Position numbers and translations under genes: made by a program. 64,000 nt of DNA, taken from the IMG/VR virus record IMGVR_UViG_3300017727_001923, positions 1-64,000 of that record. One strand, 5' to 3'. The notes beneath the pieces were generated by a model. The model did no database searches. It was not told the DNA's origin and saw only the letters and a list, made by a program, of their open reading frames with translations. Shown here one piece after another: positions 25,100-31,211 of this stretch (the first letter of the stretch is position 1; every line of letters starts with the position of its first letter). The DNA is from a virus.

Positions 25100-25121
25100 G
25101 TAGAGATAAATTGAGGAAATT

Positions 25122-25394
25122 ATGGAAATAGATTACAAATATAATGAAGACAAGGCAATCAAAGAATTGTCTGATTACATTGACGGAACGTATGGACAAC
25201 ACTACTCGAAGAATAAGTTTCAAGCAACTGAGTTTATTATCGATGGTGGACATGGTGATGGTTTCTGTATAGGAAACATCATGAAGTACGCACAACGTTA
25301 TGGGAACAAAAATGGTTTCAATCGTGCAGACTTGATGAAGGTCTTACACTATGCAATCATTCAATTACATGTACATGACCATTACGAGAGGTAG
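25122..25394 (+). CDS. DUF3310-like small protein
   Basis: 90 residues. The C-terminal half EFIIDGGHGDGFCIGNIMKYAQRYGNKNGFNRADLMKVLHYA (read in two parts) matches the helix-turn pattern of the phage DUF3310 family: a buried KY-x3-RYG-x-KNG helix and a DL-K-HY helix. The family is often labelled nucleotide-kinase-like without proof. It has its own promoter and GAGGAAATT ribosome-binding site. Confidence 0.7.
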   Translation: MEIDYKYNEDKAIKELSDYIDGTYGQHYSKNKFQATEFIIDGGHGDGFCIGNIMKYAQRYGNKNGFNRADLMKVLHYAIIQLHVHDHYER

Positions 25395-25396
25395 TC

Positions 25397-25591
25397 ATGA
25401 GAAAGGAACGTATTCCTTTAAAGGGTGGTGCAGAATGGGATGCACTCACAAAGTCACGTAAGTACTACGTGTATCTAACGAATAGTGGTGTTGTAAAATC
25501 TATTAAGAAACAGTACAATAAACGACTTCGTAAACACCTCAAACAGTTTGATAAGAATGATGTCAAATATCGTGACGGTGATAATACCTAA
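25397..25591 (+). CDS. Small basic protein, 64 aa
   Basis: Begins MRKERIPLKGGAEWDALTKS, 2 bp after the previous stop. It is rich in Lys/Arg/Tyr (SIKKQYNKRLRKHLKQF), consistent with nucleic-acid binding. The family is unknown; a similar short basic protein type occurs in T4-like marine phages. Confidence 0.65.
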   Translation: MRKERIPLKGGAEWDALTKSRKYYVYLTNSGVVKSIKKQYNKRLRKHLKQFDKNDVKYRDGDNT

Positions 25592-25609
25592 AATAATTTC
25601 AGAAAAAGC

Positions 25610-25638
25610 TTGACAAACAGCGCCATTCTTGTTATAAT
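25610..25638 (+). promoter_or_regulatory. Early promoter (GCTTGACA...TATAAT)
   Basis: TTGACA (25610-25615), 17 bp, TATAAT (25633-25638). It belongs to a recurring form: AAAAAGCTTGACAAAC upstream and CTTGTTATAATAA around the -10. Confidence 0.85.
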
Positions 25639-25665
25639 AACAATATAATCAAGAAAGGAGAGATT

Positions 25666-25761
25666 ATGAAAACATTGAAAAAACACGGATTATTGGATTG
25701 GGACTTCATTCAACCAATATTGATGTTAACTGTTATGTTAGTTATTGGAGAATTAGTATGA
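25666..25761 (+). CDS. Small membrane peptide, 31 aa
   Basis: ATG 25666 has a strong AAAGGAGAGATT ribosome-binding site behind an early promoter. The peptide has a basic head (MKTLKKHGLLDW) and one hydrophobic helix (PILMLTVMLVIGELV). It overlaps the next gene by ATGA. Confidence 0.6.
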   Translation: MKTLKKHGLLDWDFIQPILMLTVMLVIGELV

Positions 25762-26120
25762 ATAATGTGATTGAATATGATGTCTATGAGTCATTCAATA
25801 AGAGTGGGTCATGTAGACAAGGTGAGATAACCACTACTTACGACACACTTCACAATCTTTTCGGTACACCGTCTTACACAGACGCAGACCCATATGAGAA
25901 GGTATCTTGTGAGTGGGTTCTGAATGTTAAGGTCAGAGATGAAGGTGACGGATACGATGATTGGTATTACGAACAAGTCTCTATCTACGCATGGAAGTAT
26001 GGTAGAATTCCTACTGAAGAATGTCAATGGAATATCGGTGGTTTCAATTGGGAAGCATCTGAAATCGTCCAGTCAATAATTGAATCGGGTGTTGAACCCG
26101 CATATAGTGAGGTAGCTTAA
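25758..26120 (+). CDS. Hypothetical acidic protein, 120 aa
   Basis: ATG 25758 overlaps the upstream stop by 4 bp. The protein is rich in acidic and aromatic residues (VIEYDVYESFNKSG; DEGDGYDDWYYEQVSIY), suggesting a small compact domain or nucleic-acid mimic. No family is recognised. It is expressed from a strong early promoter. Confidence 0.65.
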   Translation: MNNVIEYDVYESFNKSGSCRQGEITTTYDTLHNLFGTPSYTDADPYEKVSCEWVLNVKVRDEGDGYDDWYYEQVSIYAWKYGRIPTEECQWNIGGFNWEASEIVQSIIESGVEPAYSEVA

Positions 26121-26314
26121 TGTCTAAGATGGGACAATTTGTTTTTGAATGTCAAGAGATTGCGGAAAGCAATTCTCATGAGTCAAAAGAATCGGTCATT
26201 GCAGAAGTCGAACAGACTTTTGTTGGTGAACGAAAGTATCTAGTACCTATGGCAGTTGATTCTGCGGTAGGATACTGGGAAGAAATTCAGTCAGATTTAC
26301 GGATGTATCTCTGA
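26120..26314 (+). CDS. Hypothetical protein, 64 aa
   Basis: It overlaps the upstream stop by 1 bp. It is acidic and helical (MSKMGQFVFECQEIAESNSH; VIAEVEQTFVGERKYLVPMA). It is part of the early small-gene cluster. No function can be assigned. Confidence 0.6.
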   Translation: MSKMGQFVFECQEIAESNSHESKESVIAEVEQTFVGERKYLVPMAVDSAVGYWEEIQSDLRMYL

Positions 26315-26343
26315 CTGGTAATATTAACTCTAACTAAGGAATT

Positions 26344-26634
26344 ATGAGAAAGAGTAACTTTAATAGGAGACCACAACGTCCTAAACCAAAGGTGTGGCCA
26401 AAAGACGGTGCAAGAGAAGTCACTGTCAGAAACGGAGATGTAGAAACTGCATTAAAGATTTTCAAAAGGAAAGTCAAGAAGTCTAACATTCTCTTTGATT
26501 TGAAGAAGAAAGAATTCTTTGAAACTAGGAGAGAAACTAGACGTACTGCAAAACTGAAAGCAATCAGAAGAGTTCATAAGAAAAGGATTAAAGACCTAGA
26601 ACTCGAAGAGAGAATGAAGTTCCGTTACAGATAA
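26344..26634 (+). CDS. rpsU: Ribosomal protein bS21 homologue
   Basis: 96 residues. The core REVTVRNGDVETALKIFKRK, then VKKSNILFDLKKKEFFETR and a Lys/Arg-rich tail (KLKAIRRVHKKRIKD) match bacterial bS21. An N-terminal extension is rich in Pro/Arg. In cells bS21 sits beside the anti-Shine-Dalgarno region of 16S rRNA and affects mRNA selection. A phage copy could replace or add to the host protein and favour phage messages. AAGGAATT is upstream of the ATG. Confidence 0.85.
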   Translation: MRKSNFNRRPQRPKPKVWPKDGAREVTVRNGDVETALKIFKRKVKKSNILFDLKKKEFFETRRETRRTAKLKAIRRVHKKRIKDLELEERMKFRYR

Positions 26635-26667
26635 GTCACTTTATTGTCACACAACTGTAACAATCCG

Positions 26668-26675
26668 TATAAATA
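26668..26675 (+). promoter_or_regulatory. T4-type late promoter (TATAAATA)
   Basis: An exact TATAAATA lies in the intergenic stretch after bS21, which otherwise holds no gene until 26698/26781. It fits recognition by the encoded gp55. Confidence 0.6.
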
Positions 26676-26697
26676 AAAGTATATGGAGAAAAGAAAT

Positions 26698-26769
26698 ATG
26701 TGGAAGAAATTACACAAACTTATGAAGTCTGCAAGACTACACAAAGTTATAAATATGTCTATAGGTTAA
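26698..26769 (+). CDS. Possible micro-ORF, 23 aa
   Basis: ATG 26698 follows TATGGAGAAAAGAAAT and encodes a short basic peptide (MWKKLHKLMKSARLHKVINM...). A second TATAAATA box lies within it, so the stretch may instead be a promoter region. Support is weak. Confidence 0.25.
   Translation: MWKKLHKLMKSARLHKVINMSIG
26748..26755 (+). promoter_or_regulatory. Second T4-type late promoter (TATAAATA)
   Basis: An exact box 25 bp before the ATG at 26781, leaving room for a short leader with AAAGGAG. It gives two late boxes within 90 bp. Confidence 0.55.
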
Positions 26770-26780
26770 AGGAGTGTACC

Positions 26781-26966
26781 ATGAAAAAGACGAAACGTAT
26801 AAAGTCTCGTCACGCACGGGTACTGTTCACAAAGGACAGTCCTTTTACCCACAAGGTTGTGCCTGACAAGACCAAGTATAACCGCAAAAAGAATCCCCGC
26901 AAAGTCGGGGATTTTTCTTATTGGTCTTTATTAAATTCTCTAAAAGGTCTAACCTTCCCATCGTAG
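26781..26966 (+). CDS. Small basic protein running through a terminator
   Basis: ATG 26781 is preceded by AAAGGAGTGTACC. The first part (MKKTKRIKSRHARVLFTKDS, then PFTHKVVPDKTKYNRKK) is highly basic. The frame has no stop before the hairpin at 26892-26913 and continues to 26966, into the 3' end of the opposite-strand gene. If transcription stops at the hairpin, the mRNA lacks a stop codon. The true C-terminus is therefore uncertain. Confidence 0.5.
   Translation: MKKTKRIKSRHARVLFTKDSPFTHKVVPDKTKYNRKKNPRKVGDFSYWSLLNSLKGLTFPS
26892..26917 (+). terminator. Bidirectional rho-independent terminator
   Basis: AATCCCCG/CGGGGATT (8 bp, loop CAAAGT) is followed by TTTTC on the + strand and by CTTTTTG on the - strand. 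It separates the + strand small gene from the convergent - strand gene. Confidence 0.85.
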
Positions 26967-27229
26967 AATAACATCTTATACCAAGGAGTATCTCTTTTCA
27001 TACGTGGGATTGTATACTCAAACTTCTTCCCTTCTTTGTTAATCCAAACCACGTGATATCCAATCCATCTTCTTGACGGATACCATTGTGCCTTACCACC
27101 ATTTACAATCAGATTCTCTAGTGTCCAGAAATAACAATTGTTCTTTTTAGTGAACAAACGTATTGGCCATGACCAGAAAAACACAATCATGAGTGCAAAT
27201 GTAATCCATTTTCTGTATAAATTATCCAT
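26918..27229 (-). CDS. Membrane-anchored hypothetical protein (only - strand gene)
   Basis: 103 residues, read right to left from the ATG at 27229. An N-terminal hydrophobic segment (WITFALMIVFFWSWPIRLF) is followed by a soluble Trp/Tyr-rich domain (NGGKAQWYPSRRWIGYHVVW; FEYTIPRMKRDTPWYKMLF). Its stop lies at the edge of the bidirectional terminator. It is divergent from the late gene at 27270 across only 40 bp. The composition does not resemble a shadow ORF. Confidence 0.75.
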   Translation of the reverse strand: MDNLYRKWITFALMIVFFWSWPIRLFTKKNNCYFWTLENLIVNGGKAQWYPSRRWIGYHVVWINKEGKKFEYTIPRMKRDTPWYKMLFYDGKVRPFREFNKDQ

Positions 27230-27256
27230 ATAATTATATATACAGACCCTTGTTTG

Positions 27257-27264
27257 TATAAATA
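27257..27264 (+). promoter_or_regulatory. T4-type late promoter of the curli-like island
   Basis: Exact TATAAATA, five bases before the ATG at 27270. T4 late transcription starts about 6-7 nt after the box, so the first gene may be leaderless. No other promoter is visible before the end of the island at 33525. Confidence 0.7.
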
Positions 27265-27269
27265 AAGGC

Positions 27270-27551
27270 ATGGATGAGATGGTAATACTAGTCTCCGAAT
27301 TGGGTTTTCCAGTTGCTGCTGCATGTTTGGGTGGGTTCTTCATGTTCCTAACATTAAAATACATAATGAATGGTGTTATTGATAAGGTAAATTTTATCAG
27401 TAATATGGTCTCTGGTCTCGATAATCGGGTAAAAAATATGAATCACGATATGATTCGTATGGATACAACCATGTGTGTAGTATTAGGAATCAAACCAGAC
27501 TTGAATAGAATTAGTAGAGCGGATGGACAGAAAGATGCACGGAGGGATTAA
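27270..27551 (+). CDS. Small membrane protein with C-terminal helix (paralogue A)
   Basis: 93 residues. One N-terminal membrane segment (VSELGFPVAAACLGGFFMFLTLKY) is followed by a helical region with LDNRVKNMNHDMIRMD. It is similar to the next gene: an ExGFP-A hydrophobic segment, then L-D-RV-x2-x-DxIR. Comparable small proteins occur in marine T4-like phages. Topology resembles small holin or spanin-like proteins, but a role is unproven. It is the first gene of the late island. Confidence 0.7.
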   Translation: MDEMVILVSELGFPVAAACLGGFFMFLTLKYIMNGVIDKVNFISNMVSGLDNRVKNMNHDMIRMDTTMCVVLGIKPDLNRISRADGQKDARRD

Positions 27552-27562
27552 TTGTTGAAACA

Positions 27563-27811
27563 ATGGATGTAGTTACAGCAATAAAAGATTTCGGCTTTCC
27601 GATAGTTGCCGCATTGGGGATGCTTTACGTCATCTATTTTGTGTGGAAGACTATAACACAACAAGTAGAATCCAAGTTAGATGATGCACATATAGTCATT
27701 ATTGGTCTTATTGACCGAGTGAGAATGTTAGATAATGATATCATTCGATTGCAACAGAAATTAGATACTGCAATAGAAATGGGGAGAAAAGAAAAAGAAG
27801 ATGAAGAATAA
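27563..27811 (+). CDS. Small membrane protein (paralogue B)
   Basis: 82 residues. The membrane segment DFGFPIVAALGMLYVIYFVW is followed by a charged coiled-coil (LIDRVRMLDNDIIRLQQKLD). It parallels the upstream gene in layout and motif order, so the pair looks duplicated. It overlaps csgF by 11 bp. Possibly it helps anchor the secretion apparatus; that is inference. Confidence 0.7.
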   Translation: MDVVTAIKDFGFPIVAALGMLYVIYFVWKTITQQVESKLDDAHIVIIGLIDRVRMLDNDIIRLQQKLDTAIEMGRKEKEDEE

Positions 27812-28283
27812 TTTTAGTTTAGTAGAAAAAATAGAATCAGCATGTTTGTTAATTGCTTTTGGTCTTATGTTGTTTGTTGTAGTTGAAGTACAAGCTGCAC
27901 CCAAAGAACACAAATTTAAATCACCATCATTTAGTGGAATAAATCAATCGTCACATTATTTGACAATTGAGAACCAAGAGACTTCAAGAAAAGAAGCTAT
28001 AAAACAGGAGATTAAAGACCTCAAAGAACAGATGGAGAGGGACGCAGAAAATACAACCCTCGCAAAATTTATTAGGAATGTCGAAAGCAGAATCTACTCG
28101 ACATTATCAAGACAAATAGTAGATGGTATGTTCGGAGAGAATCCTAGTGATACAGGTTCTTTTAATATCGAAGGTACTGGGATATCATACGTCAGAGACG
28201 GTGATTCAGTAATATTAACAATAACAGATGAGAACGGTAATGTCACGACTATTACTATTCCCCTTGGTGATTTTGGTATCTAG
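27801..28283 (+). CDS. csgF: CsgF-like curli assembly protein
   Basis: 160 residues. The N-terminal signal (ACLLIAFGLMLFVVVEVQA) leads to a mature start with KFKSPSFSGINQSSHYLTIEN. This matches the conserved CsgF N-terminus that inserts into the CsgG pore (F-x2-P-x-F-x-G-x-N). The C-terminal part is beta-rich (YVRDGDSVILTITDENGN). CsgF forms a second constriction in the CsgG channel and helps nucleate curlin. csgG follows with a 56-bp overlap, which supports the assignment. Confidence 0.82.
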   Translation: MKNNFSLVEKIESACLLIAFGLMLFVVVEVQAAPKEHKFKSPSFSGINQSSHYLTIENQETSRKEAIKQEIKDLKEQMERDAENTTLAKFIRNVESRIYSTLSRQIVDGMFGENPSDTGSFNIEGTGISYVRDGDSVILTITDENGNVTTITIPLGDFGI

Positions 28284-29037
28284 TTGTTCAACTTTAGGGG
28301 ATAAAATAGAATTCCCCACCGAAGAACAACCAAAGGTTCAAGAAACATTACTTCAATCTGAATTAAGGAATGTTTCGAAACCAACAAGGAAACCAACTGT
28401 AGCTGTATATCAGTTTACAGACCAAACGGGACAAAAAAGACAGAACAGTAGTGGTGGAACAAGTTTTAGTTCTGCTGTTACACAAGCACCTTCAGTGTAT
28501 CTAATTAGAGCATTGAAACGTGCTAGTAAGGGAAATTTCTTCAGGGTGGTTGACCGTCAAATTATTGACCATGTGACGAGAGAACGTCAATTAATACGAC
28601 AAACTCGTCAATCATATGAAGGAAATGACTCTCAGAAGTTGCCAGCGCTTACTTTTGCTGGCATGATTATTGCTGGGGGTATAGTAGGATACGATTCTTC
28701 TATTGACACAGGAGGTAGTGGTGCCAGAACATTAGGCATTGGTGGTTCTCGTGAATTTAGTGTAGACACCGTTACGGTGAATATTAGATTGGTTTCGGTT
28801 GCTACGGGTGAAGTTTTACTTGATGTTATAACAAGTAAGACAATACTATCTACAGCGTACAGTGGAGATGTATTTAAATTTATAGAACAGGGTACTCAAC
28901 TTATAGAAATAGAAAGTGGAGTTACTCAAAACGAAAGTGTATCAATTGCTACTCAACGGGCAATTGAGCAAGGAGTCCTAGAACTTATTTTGAGGGGGTC
29001 TCAAAAAGGTTTCTGGACATTAACTGGAGAAAAATAA
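28228..29037 (+). CDS. csgG: CsgG-like curli secretion channel lipoprotein
   Basis: 269 residues. Signal peptide MRTVMSRLLLFPLVILVSSC ends in a lipobox cysteine (Cys20). The CsgG core follows: KPTVAVYQFTDQTGQKR, PSVYLIRALKRA, FFRVVDRQIIDHVTRERQLI and LTFAGMIIAGGIVGYDS. The membrane beta-hairpins and helices close with SIATQRAIEQGVLELI. CsgG forms a nonameric outer-membrane pore that exports curli subunits. Length matches the family (about 277). Residues for lipidation are present, so it should be functional. Confidence 0.92.
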   Translation: MRTVMSRLLLFPLVILVSSCSTLGDKIEFPTEEQPKVQETLLQSELRNVSKPTRKPTVAVYQFTDQTGQKRQNSSGGTSFSSAVTQAPSVYLIRALKRASKGNFFRVVDRQIIDHVTRERQLIRQTRQSYEGNDSQKLPALTFAGMIIAGGIVGYDSSIDTGGSGARTLGIGGSREFSVDTVTVNIRLVSVATGEVLLDVITSKTILSTAYSGDVFKFIEQGTQLIEIESGVTQNESVSIATQRAIEQGVLELILRGSQKGFWTLTGEK

Positions 29038-29765
29038 TGAACGTTAAGGCAAAATCATTTTATGCTGTGATGTTCGTAATTGGTGCTGCATATGCTTATG
29101 CAGACAATGAAGTCTATATAGACCAAGTAGGAAATGGTGGAGATATAGAAATTATACAAGACGGTAGTGGAAATAAACTAGGTGGTGGTCTATCAGATAC
29201 CAGTAAATTCCTCCTCGATGGGGCGGACATGGATTTCAAGGTCAATTTGACTGGTGGAAGTAATAACCTAATAGGTTCTATTATTGGTACTAGTACAGTT
29301 GATATTGATGTCAGTGGTTCTTCGAACGATTTACTTTTTGATATTGATAAAGACAACTCATTTGGTGCTGAAAATGGTGATTACGTAATTGATATAACTG
29401 GTGGTAATAATGACCTAGACTTTGACTTTGGTTCTTTAGATACTGCTAATGACCTAGACTTTGATTTCGTATTAGACGGTGATTTTAACACCGCTGATGT
29501 GAATATTGATGCAACAGGGGTCGTATTCAATATGGACGTAGTTTCAGACAACTCAAACTTGTTATATAATGCAAGTGGTTATGATGGACATAACTTTGTT
29601 CTGACTGGAACAGGTAACTATTGGGACATTGAAGTTCACCAAGAGTCTACTTTACAGGCAGATTCATTGGAGATAGAATATGAAGGTTCTGGTACAAGCA
29701 CGACAGACGCAACTATTTGTATTAGTCAGTCTGATGATGGGACTAACACTAACTGCGGAGGCTAA
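29037..29765 (+). CDS. Curlin-like secreted repeat protein
   Basis: 242 residues. A signal peptide (FYAVMFVIGAAYAYA) is followed by repeats of short Asn/Gly/Asp-rich strands: IDQVGNGGDIEIIQDGSGN, LTGGSNNLIGSIIG, VSGSSNDLLFDIDKDN, ITGGNNDLDFDFG. The Q-x-G-x-x pattern in the first repeat resembles CsgA/CsgB. Later units are more degenerate and acidic, suggesting a beta-solenoid or amyloid-like fold. Its place directly after csgG makes it the likely substrate. A Cys pair sits near the C-terminus. Confidence 0.7.
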   Translation: MNVKAKSFYAVMFVIGAAYAYADNEVYIDQVGNGGDIEIIQDGSGNKLGGGLSDTSKFLLDGADMDFKVNLTGGSNNLIGSIIGTSTVDIDVSGSSNDLLFDIDKDNSFGAENGDYVIDITGGNNDLDFDFGSLDTANDLDFDFVLDGDFNTADVNIDATGVVFNMDVVSDNSNLLYNASGYDGHNFVLTGTGNYWDIEVHQESTLQADSLEIEYEGSGTSTTDATICISQSDDGTNTNCGG

Positions 29766-30801
29766 TGATACTGACGTAGGTGCAGTAGACAAGGCAGTTG
29801 GTTGGAGACAAATACTTAGAGACACAACTAAGATTGAACCCGCTATGGGTCAAGATGTAATCTCGAAGGATGACCTTCGCACAGGTGAAGGTCGCCTTCA
29901 GGTTCGTTTTTTAGATGATTCGAAATTAAGAATGACAGAACATACACGTATCGTAATTGATAACGTGGTATTTGACGATGACCCAAGTAAGTCTGACTTG
30001 GCGATGACGTTTGCCCAAGGAACTGCTAGATTCATATCTGGTGGTTTGGGTAAGGTTGACAAAGAAAATATCAGACTCAAAACCCCTACCGCATCAATCG
30101 GTATCAGGGGTACAGATTTTACGGTAACCGTTGACGAATTCGGGAAAACGCTCGTGGTACTTTTGCCAGACGTAAACGGTATTTCATCTGGTGAGATTAT
30201 TGTTTCAACAATGACAGGTGAGGTTGTACTCAACAAACCGTTCGAGTCCACAACAACAACAGTTGCAGAAACCGCTCCATCTGCACCCGCAATCCTAGAC
30301 TTGACTCTGGATATGTTAAACAATATCATGATTATCAATCCCCCCAAAGAAGTACAGACACAAGAAGAGTTCATGTCAAGTGTCACTGCATCTAAAAACA
30401 TCAATCCATTAGACATAGACTTCCTTGACGAAGATTTATTGCAAGATGAGTTTGAAGAAGATTTGTTGGAATTTACAGAACTTGATATCAATTATCTAGA
30501 CGTTGACCTACTCGAAGACATGTTAGATACTTTTGATAGTCTAGGAGAAGATATCCTACAAGAAAAACAAAGTACAGGTGAGTTAAATCTACAGGGAACA
30601 GAAGAAGGATTTGATACAGTCACACAGGTCGCAACAGTCATAGAAGGAGACAAAGTAACCTTTAACAGAACAGTAAACGATACCGCAGTAGTAACTGTAG
30701 ACAAAAATGCACTGACCAATTTATTAATAGAACAAGACGGAAAAGAACTTGACCCGATTCGTGTAAACGGTGTCGAAACAGAAATCATAATAAAACAATG
30801 A
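29680..30801 (+). CDS. Exported FecR-domain protein
   Basis: 373 residues. ATG 29680 overlaps the curlin-like gene by 86 bp, but only this start gives a full signal peptide (LFVLVSLMMGLTLTAEA). The FecR fold follows: GRLQVRFLDDSKLRMTEHTR, GTARFISGGL and LKTPTASIGIRGTDFTVTV. A long acidic C-terminal region comes after. FecR domains are periplasmic sensors, often found beside CHASE2-cyclase genes in bacteria. Here such a cyclase is two genes downstream. Confidence 0.85.
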   Translation: MKVLVQARQTQLFVLVSLMMGLTLTAEANDTDVGAVDKAVGWRQILRDTTKIEPAMGQDVISKDDLRTGEGRLQVRFLDDSKLRMTEHTRIVIDNVVFDDDPSKSDLAMTFAQGTARFISGGLGKVDKENIRLKTPTASIGIRGTDFTVTVDEFGKTLVVLLPDVNGISSGEIIVSTMTGEVVLNKPFESTTTTVAETAPSAPAILDLTLDMLNNIMIINPPKEVQTQEEFMSSVTASKNINPLDIDFLDEDLLQDEFEEDLLEFTELDINYLDVDLLEDMLDTFDSLGEDILQEKQSTGELNLQGTEEGFDTVTQVATVIEGDKVTFNRTVNDTAVVTVDKNALTNLLIEQDGKELDPIRVNGVETEIIIKQ

Positions 30802-31211
30802 AGTACTGGATACCATTACTTGCATTTATACTGTTTACCGTTCCTTCGTGGGGACTAGACCTAACACTACCCGAACCCGAAGAACCCTATGATTACGAAG
30901 AGATAGAAATACCAGAAGTTTATATATTTAATTTTGGTGACTATAACGAACCCCCGACTAGAACACAACTGACTATATTCTGGACTCTCAATGCATTAGA
31001 TGTGTGGACAACACATAGAGCATTAAAAGATTGTCCTAATTGTAGAGAGATGAATCCATTGCTACCAGACAGACCAAAACTTGAAGACCTCTTATTACAG
31101 AAAGCAATCGTAGGTGGCATAATACATTGGCAATCAAGTAGTGACTATATGACGGGTATAAATATAGGTTTAACATACGCAGTCGTAAACAACTATAAAA
31201 TAGTGTACTAG
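30798..31211 (+). CDS. Exported/membrane protein, DUF5658-like
   Basis: 137 residues. A signal peptide (IPLLAFILFTVPSWG) precedes an acidic Pro-rich stretch and then TIFWTLNALDVWTTHRALKD and CREMNPLLPDRPKLEDLLLQKAIVGG. This resembles DUF5658-type small envelope proteins (LN-x-LD-x-x-TT plus E-x-NP). The ends overlap or abut the FecR and cyclase genes. The function is unknown; the location suggests an envelope part of the same system. Confidence 0.6.
   Translation: MKYWIPLLAFILFTVPSWGLDLTLPEPEEPYDYEEIEIPEVYIFNFGDYNEPPTRTQLTIFWTLNALDVWTTHRALKDCPNCREMNPLLPDRPKLEDLLLQKAIVGGIIHWQSSSDYMTGINIGLTYAVVNNYKIVY

Noticed and set aside
29898-30491. 197-codon - strand ORF opposite the FecR gene
   Set aside because: It is Ser/Thr/Val-rich as expected for an antisense shadow; the + strand has a signal peptide and a FecR domain.
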